Shown: positions 33,212 to 46,012, counted from the first letter of the stretch. The stretch: DNA of 64,000 nt from Cladorhizidae sp. MBARI D1340-BT2 (GCA_028752905.1 JAQNBH010000012.1:28405816-28469815), one strand, 5' to 3'. Translations and numbers: made by a program. The notes: a model not told the origin generated them from the sequence alone.

Positions 33212-36200
33212 CTTTGCTGCTTAAGATGGAAATAATCTTGTTAGCACATCCCCCAAAATCCTCTTCAACACATACTCGAAGAAGATTCCTGTAAGTCTTT
33301 GGATAACCAGCTTTAGATCTCCAACACTCCAGAACAGCCCACCTGTAAACAGTGTGAATCTATAAAATCATATCCACAATTCACACATTTAGCATTGTAC
33401 CTTTGTAGATCAGGACTTTTCCTGTATGTGGTCATTATGTGCTGCACGTCAGACCAGCTCAGTCCAAGCAGATATGCCTGATATTGCATACGATACTGTC
33501 TTGCAGAAATTCGACCTAGGTCCACATCTGACATTATCACATCATCTAGGTAACCATGGTTGCACTCTGGAACTTTGGCCAGCAGTTTGTCGTATTTCTA
33601 CAATAATAACTAAAATAACAACAGAAACAACTAATATAGCATGAAGATCATGGCTTCATAGAGACATTTTAGTTGCCGGGAAGAGTGGGGATGAGTGTCG
33701 AGCCTGGAATTTTTCATAGCTACTTGGACCCATTAGCCTGATTTTTGATTAGATGAAGTATATTAAGTTAAGTCTTCGAAATAGGTAAGTAACACTAACC
33801 TGGCTAGGCTCAGGTGAATCACAGTTGAAGGACTTGAACTGACTTCAGCAGGTTTTAGTGCAACTTTGACATATTATAAATTGTGGGAATGTATTTTACA
33901 TGTTGTCTACTTAATAAGGGGGGACGACACCTGAAAAACTTTGGAGGTTTAAAAAAAATTTTTTATCAGTTCAAACTGTTGCTGTACATATCTACTAGCC
34001 AATTCTAAAGTTTTAGAGCTATTGGATGCTCCATTTCAAAGTTATGATGGTTTTTGTCCATGCATTTCTTATTGATTTGAAGAGAAACCAACAAGGAACA
34101 CTAAAGGAGGGGACAGCACCATTTTTTAAATTAAAACAAATAAACTTGTGGTTACCACTTTATAGCTCTGTAGATTCTGTAAACTTCATGGTATGGACTT
34201 GATATATAGCTCAAAAGATAGGTCTCTCTTTGTGCTCTCTGTTGATACTAAAATATTTTTCATGGGTATAACTATAGCCTAGTTACTGGACCTAAAGTGG
34301 AGGGAACCTCAAAAACCTGAATGCCTGAACTGGCAGCATAAATATCTCCTGATTGCCAAGTGCTAGAGAGTTGAAATTAGCACCAGTGGCTAGAGGAAGC
34401 CCTACTCTATTCAATGAGTGTTTTCATAAGGCGCTAAAATGTAAGTAGGTGGTCAAGCACGCGGGTGGAAAATGAGTTTTATGGATTATTAACGAAATTC
34501 ATTTTCCACCCACGCGCTAGACCACGCTTGACCACGTACTTAGATTTTACCGCCTAATAAAAACACTCATTGAATAGAGTAGGGCCTCCTCTAGCCACTG
34601 GTGCTAATTTCAACTCTCTAGCACTTGGCAATCAGGAGATATTTATACTGCCAGTTCAGGCATTCAGATTTTTGAGGTTCCCTCCTCTTGTAGCTCCTGT
34701 AACTTGGCTATAGTTATTACCTATGAAAAATATTTTAGTATCAACAGAGAGCACAAAGAGAGACCTATCTTTTGAGCTATATATCAAGTCCATACCATGA
34801 AGTTTACGGAATCTATGGAGTTATAAAGTAGTAACCACAAGAAGAAAAAGGGGGGGAAATACATGTGGGTCACTCTCCCCCCAAAATGCAACTGTCCCTC
34901 CTTCAACACATTATTGCCAGGAATTTTGAAAATCTATTTTGTTCTGATTTTGCGGCGAACATACCTTTGCCACACTTGACTCAATTTCAATATTTGAGGA
35001 TTCATTTGAGAGCTCTTTTAGTGATCTGTGATATAACGGTTTGATTTTTTTTATAACTTGAAGCATTGCCGAGTTATGGTGATTAGAAGAGGTGACTGTC
35101 ACAGATTTTGCGTTTATTTTGTGTGGTTGGAAATGAAATGTCTTAGAACTAATGAACAAGAGATGTGTTGAAAAATATGCCTCTGTTATATCACAACTAA
35201 ATGTCTTGGTAAGCTACAAACCAAATTTGGGCATCTGTAGACCAGGCACTTGGGAAATATCCTCACCGCAGTTTGGGGGGTGCAATTTTTGGAGTGACCC
35301 TTGCCTTTTTGGATGTATCTTCTAAGAAAATGTGCCTATAGAGACATTTCACATATCATCTTAAAGCACACAGAATGAGCAACAAGTTGGTATCAAAAGT
35401 ATCTTCACAGAAGTAGACCCCCTGGAAATCCGTTACCACGGAAAATACACGGAATACACGGAATCCACGTTTTTTTTCCTTTTCCTTTTTTTTCCTTTTT
35501 TTATTTTTTTTATTTTTCTTCCTTCTTTTTTTCCCTTTTTTTTCTTTCCTTTTTTTTTCCCCCTTCTTTTTCCCCCCCCCCTCTTCTTTTTTCCCCTTTC
35601 CCCCCCCCCCCCCCCCCCTTTTTTCTTCTTCCACTTCTTCCCCCCCCCCCCCCATGTGTATCATGCTACCAGAGTCCATCTCTAAGAGGGATTTTACAAG
35701 GCAGAGAAAGGAGTGGGAATGGCTATAGAGCGTATTATTGAGCTGGTTAGCCATAAAACGATCTATTCCTGAGAGGAGGAATGGCTATAGAGCGTATTAT
35801 TGAGCTGGTTAGCCATAAAACGATCTATTCCTGAAATCATTCTTCAGCTGTACTTCATTAAGGAGAACTGCCAGCGGCTGATGACTGTACCCTCTGCTCT
35901 TGAAGAGAAGGAAACTCCACTGGCATGTAAGGTCTTCAATTATCTGGAGGATCTTAAGATGCATCTGAGAGCTGGTTGCGAGAAGACTACCTTTGGAACT
36001 GAAACTGATCGTCTGTTATCAAAGCCACCTGTGCCAGAGAGAAAGAAACAGATCAAGTCCTTCCAAAAAGTCTTTAATTTGTCCTCTAAAAAACGTTGTG
36101 GTCATGTGGACAATCATCTAGCCTATGCCTATTACAAGGCAGTTCGTGTTTTTGATCCACGACAATTGGCTATTGTGGGATGACATCACTGACTTTGATG

Positions 36201-36947
36201 TCATGCCAGGACTTAAGAGTCCATCAGCAGAGCTACATGAAGAATGGCTAATCTAATTACCACCAAGTGCTCTTCCATCTCCATTGAATCTTCAAGAATT
36301 TTGGGAGAGTATGAGTGATCGTTTCTCTCTACTTGTGGCAGTTGCCTCAGATGCTATTTGGATGCCTATGGCATCAGTTGACTGTGAATGAAGTTTTTCT
36401 CAGTATAAACACCTCCTTTAATGATAGAAGAGGGAGTCTTACTGAAGAGAACACAAAAAAAACTTGTTATGCTGTAGGGACGTTTTAGTTGTTAATGTGT
36501 ATAATAAATTATTTATTTGTTGAAACGGAAAAAAACATAAATCATGGTGTGAAACGGAATTTAGAAAAATCCGAAATGGAAAAAGGTATTTTTTTAAACG
36601 GATTTCCAGGGGGTCTACAGAAGCAAGGGAGGGAAAGTTATGATGGCTACAAAAATGCGTTCAAATTTTGGTGGTTTCAGGTGTAGTCCCCCCTTTTGCC
36701 AAGTTCATTAACTGCAATTGTCAATTAACTAACATTAGCTGCAAAAACAAATAGTGAATGCATACAATCTACCTATTATGACATCACAATTTTTTAAACT
36801 CCTTGTGGTGTAGGTGGGAGGTGGGGTAATCCCTGATCCCATGACTCCCTGTGAATCCCTGACAGATGGTTTTGCTAACCTGTGCCTTGATGCTGCTTGA
36901 GAATGCAGTGATGGCAGTTGCTTCTTCATCAGTTCTTCCAGTAACAT
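33212..36947 (-). CDS. Death-domain module M4, intron enlarged by nested transposons
   Basis: Exons are U1 36880-36947, D1 33401-33597 (197 bp) and D2 33212-33342 (131 bp). D1 carries SDVDLGRISARQYRMQYQAY and LLGLSWSDVQHIMTTYRKSP. D2 carries WAVLECWRSKAGYPKTYRNL and ANKIISILSSK. The U1-D1 intron is about 3.28 kb, against about 0.5 kb in M1, because of the composite insertion 33914-36696. Exon sequences and splice signals remain intact. With L4 this is the simplest candidate for a single-Death gene, although its 5' end is not identified. Confidence 0.78.
34103..34904. mobile_element. Foldback element with arms of about 320 bp, copy 1
   Basis: The left arm (from ACTTGTGGTTACCACTTTAT, 34145) and right arm (ending near 34843) are reverse complements with few mismatches. 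The centre near 34466-34535 contains GGGTGGAAAATGAGTTTTA / its near-complement around GGATTATTAACG. Outer ends resemble AAGGAGGGACAG inverted repeats. No ORF. A diverged copy lies at 57910-58680. Confidence 0.8.
35414..36617 (+). mobile_element. hAT-type element nested in the M4 intron insertion
   Basis: Perfect terminal inverted repeat TAGACCCCCTGGAAATCCG with flanking direct repeats CAGAAG (35408-35413 and 36618-36623). A nearly pure C/T tract spans about 35470-35653. A 62-bp unit is duplicated in tandem at about 35716 and 35778. It contains a degraded transposase reading. Confidence 0.75.
35800..36460 (+). pseudogene. hAT transposase C-terminal part (second family), broken
   Basis: A 127-codon open frame (35800-36183) includes FQKVFNLSSKK and YYKAVRVFDPRQLA, as seen before the dimerization region in some hAT transposases. 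Further on, in other frames, VAVASDAIWMPMASVDCE and SFSQYKHLLNDRRGSLTEEN represent the dimerization domain, with a stop where ERSFS would be. The N-terminal finger and catalytic core are missing. Confidence 0.65.
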
Positions 36948-38165
36948 CTGCAGCAACAACAGCTAGTCATTATTTGTGTGAGTGCATCAATGGAAGGTTT
37001 TATTTACACTACTACTAAACATACAAGCAAGTGTATGTCCACAAGTGAACCATAAACTCTGGTTGTCTATCACCACTTCTAATCAATGCAGCAAGAAAAC
37101 CAGAGCTTAACAACAACTAAGCTCTTACTAAACAAATAATGCACACACATTGAATCTTCTACCATGTAAATGAATGCTTTGCATTATTTATTAGACAGGA
37201 GCAGAAAGCTAAACTTCTGTTACATGAGCCACATGAAGATGCAGTAACTCTCATAAGCCAGACAAAAGAAGGAGCTACTCTCATGAGTCACACAAAGAAA
37301 GAACAGGATTCCTGAGCCACACCAAGAAAGAAGAGCAGGTAGTGTTTGCCTGGAAGGTATAGGTGTCTGTGCAGCTTTCCTCAAAATAAGAGCTTCCATA
37401 AATGGTAGGATCAGCAAGAAAGAGAATGTTCAAGTTGGCAGTTGCGATTTTAAGCATTTGTATTGAAGTGGAAGTTGTCCACCTCTGCAAGCAAAACTTA
37501 TGTGTAGTCCTAGCCCTGGTATTACATTCACACAGCCTCATTCCCAACATCCTAGGCTGACACTATAATGCCACACATGTCCTTCATTCTCAGCAATAGA
37601 CAGACCCAAGAACAAAATGTTAAGCAGAACAGACCAATTATATCTCTGTCAATCACACCATTCATCATTACACATGGACCAATCACAGAACTGCATGACA
37701 TGCTTAACCTTATATATATATATACCATCAGGCAAGCAGCACCTCATTCTTACTGATGAAGATACCTATGTGTCAAAGGCTGTGTAATGAGAATTTATTG
37801 ATTCCTGTATCAAGTTAGTGTCTGCTATTATTATACAGAGAGAAAGAAAAACAATAAGATCCCTGGTATGGCGAAGAGCTACACTCTTGCTAGAAATAGT
37901 CTCTCCCTGAGGACCTGATGGGTCCCCAGAGAGTGGGTGCAGTGAGTGAGAAAGAGGAAGAGTTTGGTCTTGCTATCATCAATGACAAGAGTGGCTTCAT
38001 CCATCTCTTATCATCTCTTACTTCTGACTTGAAGGGGAAAAGCACATCTCCAGCATCAGCACTACAACACTGACTTACCACATGCACACACTATACCACC
38101 ACCAAGTACAACTACACATTAGATAGCTTGATACTCCCACAGGAAGGGTACTTCACCCCAGCTAG
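36948..38165. other. M4 spacer upstream of U1
   Basis: Contains the conserved upstream block (37200-37550, with the frame-changing C), the CCAAT/TATA-like block near 37675-37720, and a minus-strand frame (37890-38087) that is not preserved between units. Confidence 0.4.
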
Positions 38166-38815
38166 CCTCCACCACTCCCACTAATATACACACCAATCCC
38201 ACCAACCCAACTCATAAACCCAACACCCAACCCATACCCCTCTACCCACCAACTCAATCATAATTATGCACACTAACCACACCACATCAACTTACTACAT
38301 TATCACCCCCTCACACATTCTTCTACAATTAGTTCATCCCCACCCTCCCCCTATGTCAACCAAAATATAGACCACATGTGCAACCCAACCCAACCCAAAC
38401 TCATACACCATCCTAAACCAGCAACTCATATACACACACCCAACTATACCAATCATACCCACACCACTCCCACCACCCCAACTCAAACATACATCACTTC
38501 ACCACCCTATCCCATAAACACACCATCCCCACCATCCCAACCAAATGACACACACACCACCTCAACCCACACAAACACACCACTACCCCACTTCACTTAT
38601 CCCACAACCCCAACCCATTCACACCAAGCCCACAAACACCACCTCATACACATACACCATGCCCACAATACCACCTCTTGCACACACCTCTCCCACTATA
38701 CACACACCACACAACTCATACCCCTCTACCCACCAACTAAATCATGAACTCACTAACACCCACCACCATAAATCACAAACACATTACTCCCACTAGTTCT
38801 AACACAAAAACATTC
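38166..38815. repeat. C/A-rich, G-depleted tract (M4 copy)
   Basis: Degenerate CCCAACCCAACCCAAAC and CATACACACC words on the plus strand. No hAT or solo LTR separates the tract from the spacer here, so this unit shows the uninterrupted join CACTCCCACTAATATACAC. Confidence 0.85.
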
Positions 38816-39570
38816 TTTATTTAGCACCCTCCCTCACACGTTCTCCTGCACTTAGTGCCCAATCCTCCCTCCCTTCCCTCCTGTCCCAAAATACAGGAAG
38901 ACCACTCCCTCGAGGTTTCATATAACTCAGGAGACCCAGGCGGAAGGAGTGGTACCCTTTGCTTCTGTCCCCCAGCCCCATCCCAAAATGAACAGTGTTT
39001 GTATAGATACACAGTGTCACACATGGATAGCCACACCCACTAATATTAAACATGGCTGAAATATTATCCCACCTTTTTTCAACAACTTGTGAAAGCAAAA
39101 CTTATAAATCACCAAAAAATCCATTCCTATTCCTATACCCAGCCATGGATTTGTGGCAGGACATGTAAAAGCTGGTGTGTGACCTGAAAAGTAGCACTAA
39201 TTTAAGGTTTTCTCACCCTCACTGCCACTACCAGGCTGATCACCTGAACCAAAAGCACTGACACAGTCAAAACATTATGTACTAGCTAAATAATTTATTA
39301 ATAAGCAATATAGCTACTACGTCATTGATATTATGACTCATTTAAAAATGCTTACATCAAAAATTTATCCTAAATAAAATAAAATAAATCCTGTACGCTC
39401 AATTTCTTCTGACGCATCATTTGTATGCTCTGTATTTTCTTTTCTGCATAACAAGCAACCGTTCCATTCTGGCAGCTGCGATATGAAAGTTGACTCGTAC
39501 CGATGACTTGGCTTAATTTTTTTGCCAACAATTCAACAGAATGCTTTAGCACATGTAGACACGGAGACAA
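38816..39570. other. Unit block between C/A tract and minisatellite D, without MITE
   Basis: This is the MITE-free version. It contains a minus-strand frame (38821-39036) with TGGGACAGGAGGG-derived Gly/Arg-rich peptide and TAAATAAAG at its end. Copies elsewhere are frame-shifted, so coding is doubtful. Confidence 0.4.
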
Positions 39571-41285
39571 TGCAACACATTTATACTCACTGGCAACACA
39601 TTTATACTCACTGGCAACAAATTAATACTCACTGGCAACACATTTATACTCACTGGCAACACATTTATACACACTGGCAACACATTTATACTCACTGGCA
39701 ACACATTTATACTCACTGGCAACACATTTATACTCACTGGCAACACATTTATACTCACTGGCATCACATTTATAGTCACTGGCAATACATTTATACTCAC
39801 TGGCAATATATTTTATTCATTGTCAACACATTGTACTCATTGGCAACAATTTATACTCACTGGCAACACATTTATACCCACTGGCAACACATTTATACCC
39901 ACTGGCAACACATTTATACTCACTGGCAACACATTTATACTGACTGGCAACACATTTATACCCACTGGCAACACATTTATACTCACTGGCAACACATTTA
40001 TACTCACTGGCAACACATTTATACTCACTGGCAACACATTTATACTCACTGGCTACACATTTATACTTTTATACTCACTGGCAAAACATTTATACTCACT
40101 GGCAACACAGTTGTACTCACTGGCAACACATTTATACTCACTGGCAACACATATATACTCACTGGCAACACAGTTGTACTCACTGGTAACACATTTATAC
40201 TCACTGGCAACACATTTATAATCACTGGCCATTGGCAACACATTTATACTCACTGGCAACACATTTATACTCACTGGCAACACATTTGTACTCACTGGCA
40301 ACACATTTATACTCACTGGCAACACATTTATACTCACTGGCAAAACATTTATATTCACTGGCAAAACATTTATATTCACTGGCAACACATTTATACTCAC
40401 TGGCAACACATTTATACTCACTGGCAACACATTTATACTCACTGGCAAAACATTTTTACTCACTGGCAACACATTTATACTCACTGGCAACACATTTATA
40501 CTCACTGCCAACACATTTATACTCACTGGCAACACATTTATACTCACTGGCAACATATTTTATTCATTGGCAACACATTGTACTCACTGCCAACAATTTA
40601 TACTCACTGGCACCACATTTATACTCACTGGCAACATATTTATATACATAGGCAACACATTTATACTCACTGGCAACAAATTTATACTCATTGGCAACAC
40701 ATTTATACGCATTGGCAACACATTTATACTCACTGGCAACACATTTATACTCACTGGCAACACATTTATACTCACTGGCAACACATTTATACTCACTGGC
40801 AACACATTTATACTCACTGGCAACACATTTATACTCACTGGCAACATATTTATACTCATTGGCAACACGGTTATACTCACTGGCAACACATTTATACTCA
40901 CTGGCAACACATTTATACCCACTGGCAACACATTTATACTCACTGGCGACACATTTATACTCACTGGCAACACATTTATACTCACTGGCAACACATTTAT
41001 TCTCACTGGCAACACATTTATACCCACTGGCAACACATTTATACTCACTGGCAACACATTTATACTCACTGGCAACACATTTATACTCACTGGCAACACT
41101 TTATACTCACTGGCAACACATTTATACCCACTGGCAACACATTTATACTCACTGGAAACACATTTATACTCGCTGGCAACACATTTATACTCACTGGCAA
41201 CACATTTATTCTCACTGGCAACACATTTATACTCACTGGCAACACATTTATACTCACAGGCAACACATTTATACTCACAGGCAAC
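39571..41285. repeat. 21-bp minisatellite array D (about 82 units), largest in the window
   Basis: Unit AACACATTTATACTCACTGGC. A marker variant (TATTTTATTCATTGGCAACA or TGTCAACA followed by ATTGTACTCA) recurs at about 39808 and 40555, a period of about 747 bp, pointing to a higher-order duplication. A 595-codon open frame through it arises from the 21-bp period. Confidence 0.95.
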
Positions 41286-41466
41286 ATGTGTCACTTGAAA
41301 TGCACGTGATTCATGATCTGTCAGCCAGTGATGGGTCTAGTTTTACACCATGGTCTTGAGAATTGATATTCAGCAGTCGGGCAGCTCCAGGCCTGCATCA
41401 GTCTGATGCATGACTGTGCTTATACACTCTAGCATTCAATCAAGTCAGGAATCACATGCATTTACC

Positions 41467-41599
41467 AAGCCTAACAGACAACACTTAGCCTGTACTACAA
41501 CCATCAATTAACACTCACCTTATGTTAATGTATGAGACCTCTCACCTCTCCCTTATATTGGTATTAACATGATTGCATAGTACACACTCATTGGTTATT
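41467..41599 (+). repeat. LTR-like segment, 5' side of G4
   Basis: Matches 9216-9347 and the 3' partner at 44190-44310. Confidence 0.5.
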
Positions 41600-41875
41600 T
41601 GTGGTGGAAGCATCCTCAAAACATGCTCCACAGCAAATCTTTTACCAGCTTCTTCTGGGCTGCTTCAACCAGCTACACAATAGTTACTTAAATCTTTGTC
41701 CCTAGCAGTACACAATGTCACACTTTTGTTGGCTTGATAGTTGATGGTGGGAGGCTACTATCAAGCCAAACAAAAGTGCTACACAGTGTACTGCTAGGGA
41801 CAAACAGCCCAGAAGAAGCTGGTAAAAGATTTGCTGTGCATGTTTAGAGCATGTTTAGAGGATGCTTCCACCACA
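41600..41875. repeat. Inverted repeat covering the gag start, copy 2
   Basis: Same hairpin as 9348-9641, with a shortened right arm lacking ACAATTAAACAACAATTG and a duplicated GAGCATGTTTAG. Confidence 0.85.
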
Positions 41876-41876
41876 T

Positions 41877-42396
41877 ATTGCTTTGGCAGTGAGGAACAAA
41901 GACCCAGCCAGACTAAAAAAAGTTGGCACTATGGTTGACAAATACCTCACTTGGTCCATCTAGTGCTCAGAAAATATAAGAGAAGGACCCCTTACCAACA
42001 AACACATAACCATGATGTCAAGAAACCGGGACCAGCCAAGTATCCTTAAGAGAAAATATACCTTTGGTGTCCCACCTGCCATCACTCACATGACTACCTG
42101 GTACAGTGGCTTACTGAATGGCAAGGATGCAACCATCAAGTTAGACACAGCAGCTTCACACTCTGTGGTTTCCAAGACTCCACTTCTGGAAGGCTCTTTG
42201 GAGGGAGATAAGGTTTCCTTAGTAAGGGTGACTGGTCCACTGACTTAGCAAACATACACATTGACATAGGTGGGAGACTGCAAAACTTCAAGGATCTGTG
42301 GCTGATAGCATCACTGCTGATATTCTACTGGTTCAAGATGCTCCCTTTCTAAACCACTTCATTGAGCCATTAGTGAAAGAGAGACTGATGATTTAA
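41877..42396 (+). pseudogene. Ty3-type gag end and protease, G4
   Basis: Protease motif IKLDTAASHSVVSKTPLLEG is present. The frame breaks at TGPLT, where ten codons are lost relative to G3 (CAAGGAATTTGA part), and the flap region is degraded (GSRCSLSKPLH frame). Stop at 42394-42396. Confidence 0.7.
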
Positions 42397-42908
42397 ACAC
42401 AAGCTATGTTGGTACAGACCAGACAAGCTGCAGAGCAAGAGCAACAACACTTGCAGGCTGATGAGATAGCTACAGTGAACTTGGGAGAAATACTCACACC
42501 GTGGGAGGAGTTAGTTGGAAATGACAGCGATATTTTGATTGACCTGGATCAGAAACCCAGATAAAGCAAATGACAAATTGTCTCTGTCATTGAGATGAAC
42601 ACATCCTCTAAATTAGATGAGAACACACCCTCTCAACCAGATAAGACTATACTCACTCGACCAGATGAGAACATGCCCTATCAACCAGATAAGCACTCAC
42701 TCGACCAGATGAGAACACACCACTCGAATAGATGAGAATACATCTCTCAACCAGATGAGAACACAACCTCTAAAATAGTTGGTAAACAAGTCTGTGTTGA
42801 TGAACATGGTTGCCAGACTTTAGTGCTGGGCAACAGAACAACTCATACTTGCACAAAGAGTGAGAATCGCTGAACCAGGGGAACTCTGATTAGTTTTGTG
42901 AGGTTGGA

Positions 42909-44160
42909 TTGTTGTTTAGATGTCGACACGACAAGTTAGACAATGAAATGCACCAACCAGTGTTGCTAGGCAACAGACAACAGCAAGCCATAGCTCACAC
43001 ACTCCACATGACCGGTCACCTCGGGTACAACAAAGCCAGACACAGACTGTTGGCCCACTTTTACTGGCCGGGCCTCAGCCTCAAGCCTGTGAATCCTGCG
43101 CTAAATGCCAGAAGGGAGGTAGATGTCCACAGACCCTTGCTCCACTAATCTCTATGCCAATTATCACAGAATTACTGACAAAGGTAGCTTTTGATATAGT
43201 TGACCCTTTGCCTCACACTAGCGCCGGCAACAAGATCTGTTAACATCCATGGATTTTGCCAGATGGTGATGATTCAGGAAAGCTGTTGTTGAAACTCTTT
43301 CTTCTGCTTTGATGGACATATTCTCTCCCCCAGGAATACCAACTGACAGATCAGGGCATTAATTTGGTGTCATTCTAGTGACAACCTTATATCAGAAACT
43401 AGACATTCACCACATCAAAGCAAGTCCACACCTCCCTCAGACGAACAGTATGTTAAATTGGTTTCATGCCACATTGAAACAAATTATTAAGAAGGTCAGT
43501 CAACACACCACTGCTGTTCAATGTCTAACAACCATGAGGGAGAACCTGGAACAGATGCAGCACATAGCACCAGTTACATACAGAGTGCAAATGCATGACA
43601 GAAAGAAAAGGCATATAACTATTCATGTCAACATGATGAAGTCTTGGCACAGTCCAGTGGCATCTATATTTTCTATCACCTTAACAGATGAAGAAACTCT
43701 GCAGGGACTTCTCTTACCAACCCTATGAGAATCAGATTCAAAAGCTCTCATGGGGCCAAACTTAAATGATGAACAGACTTCACAACTCCAATGCTTGATG
43801 GATACTTCCCCAACAGTCTTCACAAATATCTCTGGGGAAACAACGGCAGTGGGAAATGCCATTGAGACCAAGCAAGCCCAGCCCAACAGGATTCCGCCAA
43901 GGCAAGTCCCCAAGAGTTGTGAAGATGGTATTCACAAGGAAATCCAGACATTGTTGGAACATAATATTATGGAACCATCTAAGACCCCTGGTCATTTCCA
44001 ATCCTAACGGTGAGGAAGGACGAAATGGTAAGGATGTGCATTTGATTAGAGCCAATTGAATGCACTGACACAAGCCGACCAACAGCCAAACAAGACGACT
44101 ATTGTTCACAGATCAGAAGTGACAATTTCCACACACTCTCCTGCTAACTACTCCATACTC
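42909..44160 (+). pseudogene. Integrase and RT-start relic G4
   Basis: The zinc finger HMTGHLGYNKARHRLLAHFY is present, but the CxxC half lost bases at GLSLKP so that it is out of frame. The integrase C-terminal frame (43378-43728) includes TLYQKLDIHHIKASPHLPQT, the HATLKQIIKK region and HVNMMKSWHSP. A following frame (43750-44007) carries TSPTVFTNISGETTAVGNAI and KEIQTLLEHNIMEPSKTP. RT palm and RNase H are absent. Confidence 0.78.
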
Positions 44161-44189
44161 CTTAAGGAAGGGGTGGGGGCAGAGGCCCA

Positions 44190-44310
44190 GGCCTAACGGG
44201 CAACACTTAGCCTGCACAATCAACAATTTACACTCGCCCACATGTTAATGTGTGGGACCTCTCACCTCACACACTAACGACTTGCATTTGATTGGTTATT
44301 TGTAATTACC
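44190..44310 (+). repeat. LTR-like segment, 3' side of G4
   Basis: GGCAACACTTAGCCTGCACA through CCTCTCACCTCACACAC to TTGGTTATTTG. Next to it, GTGTTGCCAGTGAGTGTAAA (about 44336) is the exact inverse of the minisatellite unit with flanks. Confidence 0.5.
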
Positions 44311-44606
44311 TTATTTTTGTAAATGTAAATGAAATGTGTTGCCAGTGAGTGTAAATGTGTTGCCTTGTTTCTCACACTGATGAAGACGGAGCATTGAGGT
44401 AGAAACAGGCAAAAACATAACAAAATACTCATTAAAAAATAAATCTAATGATGAAAGTTAACACTCAAGAAAAATGGATGTTACCACTTCTCTTTCCATT
44501 GATTGCTGGGAGCTACTCCTATTGTAAAATCTCCAGGAAGACGTGAGGAAGCCACAAAGTTCATAACGTAGCAATCCCAATGATAAGTTAGCTTATTCTA
44601 TGTGGG

Positions 44607-44698
44607 TTAAATTTGGTGACCACAGTGAAGTTGTTCTTCAGATGCCTCTAGATTTGCTAGTCTGCACATGCGTCCCCTTAATGGCATCTTTCTTACTG
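44607..44698 (-). CDS. Terminal exon L5 of the Death-domain gene
   Basis: 92 bp, same acceptor and frame as L1, with GHQI and TAA as the end instead of AHQI and TAG. It follows M5, whose last Death exon ends 350 bp upstream on the minus strand. Confidence 0.7.
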
Positions 44699-45048
44699 CT
44701 GTAAGTAAAGCAGAAGAGGCATGACTCAATTTCTGTACTCCATTGTTAACTTTACAGAGCAATGTGGAGGGGGAAGGACAAGTGAAGAGCAAGCACGAGG
44801 AAAAGGGATTGGCTAATTACAGGCCAGAACATTTCAGGCTGTATCTATAATTACAAACTACGCACTTGCAAAGAAGCATTTATGCATTCGAATCGTGTTG
44901 ACCAGTTCCAAAAGTATTCAGGATTGTTCTACCTTATGTAATATCTAGTTGTAAAAAATAAGATAAACAAGACTGTGCCCATGTAGACTAAGGGTGACCA
45001 CCCTTTACCACTTAAAATATACACACCAACACAACCATCTAGACCAAC

Positions 45049-46012
45049 CTTTGCTGCTCAAGATGGAAATAATCTTGTCGGCAGATACCTCCAAATCTCC
45101 CTCCACACATACTCGAAGAAGATTCCTGTAAGTCTTTGGATAACCAGCTTTAGATCTCCAATGTTCCAGAACAGCCCACCTTTTAAATACATGTAGTGTG
45201 CATCTATAAAACCACATCCACAATTCACACATTTAGCATTGTAGTACCTTCGTAGATAACTTTCCCTGTATGTGGTCATTATGTGCTGCACGTCAGACCA
45301 GTTCAGTCCTAGCAGATATGCCTTATGTACATACAGTCTTGCAGAAATTCGACCTAGGTCCACATCTGACATTATCACATCATCTAGGTAAGCACGGTCG
45401 CACTTGGGAACTTTGGCCAGCAGTTCGTCATATTTCTACAATAATAACTAAAATAGCAACAGAAACAACTAATTTAGCATGAAGATCATGGCTTCATAGA
45501 GACATTTTAGTTGCCGGGAAGAGTGGGGATGAGTGTCCAGCCTGGAATTTTTCATAGCCATCCTTACTACCTGGACCCATTAGCCTCATTTTTGGTTAGA
45601 TGAAGTTTATTAAGTTAAGTCTTCGAAATTCATAAGTAACACTAACCTGGCTAGGCTAAGGTGAATCACAATTGAAGGACTTGAACTGACTTTAGAAGGT
45701 TTTAGTGCAACTTTGACATATTCAAAGAGTAAAATCTTAGGAATGTATTATACATGTTGTCTACTTAAATTGCCAAGTTCATTAACTGCAATTGTAACAT
45801 TAGCTGCAAAACAAATAGTGAATGCATACAATATACTTATTATGACACCACATTTTTTTTTAAATCCTTGTGGTGTTGGTGGGAGGTGGGGTAATCCCTG
45901 ATCCCCTGACTCCCTGACAAACCCTGATAGATGGTTTTGCTAACCTTGGCCTTGATGCTGCTTGAGAATGTAGTGATGGCAGCTGCTTCTTCATTAGTTC
46001 TTCCAGTAACAT
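45049..46012 (-). CDS. Death-domain module M5 (exons U1, D1, D2)
   Basis: Exons are U1 45945-46012, D1 45248-45435 (188 bp) and D2 45049-45179 (131 bp). D1 carries SDVDLGRISARLYVHKAYLL and GLNWSDVQHIMTTYRESYL. D2 carries WAVLEHWRSKAGYPKTYRNL, RVCVEGDLEVSADKIISIL. The D2 acceptor reads ATTTAAAAG instead of ATTTACAG, still AG but weaker. U1 has ITTFSSSIKA. With L5 it makes a complete 3' gene end. Confidence 0.78.

Larger units (their letters stand above)
33914..36696. mobile_element. Composite insertion with AAGGGGGGAC ends in the M4 intron
   Basis: The outer ends are a 20-bp inverted repeat with one mismatch (AAGGGGGGACGACACCTGAA on the left, AAGGGGGGACTACACCTGAA on the right as reverse complement). 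The uninterrupted sequence CTACTTAATTGCCAAG seen in other modules is split here. Inside are a foldback element (about 34103-34904), AT-rich sequence without a recognisable gene (34905-35413), and a hAT element (35414-36617). The superfamily of the outer element is not clear; a target duplication of more than one or two bases cannot be shown. Confidence 0.7.

Noticed and set aside
38821..39036. Minus-strand gene MWLSMCDTVYLYKHCSFWDG with AATAAA at its end
   Set aside because: Copies in other units are shifted by non-triplet indels or interrupted by a MITE, and no homology or splice context supports it.
39522..41309. 595-codon open frame across minisatellite D (and similar frames in arrays A, B and E on both strands)
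   Set aside because: The 21-bp unit keeps every stop-free frame open; frames with different peptides are equally long on both strands and switch at indels. No evidence of coding.
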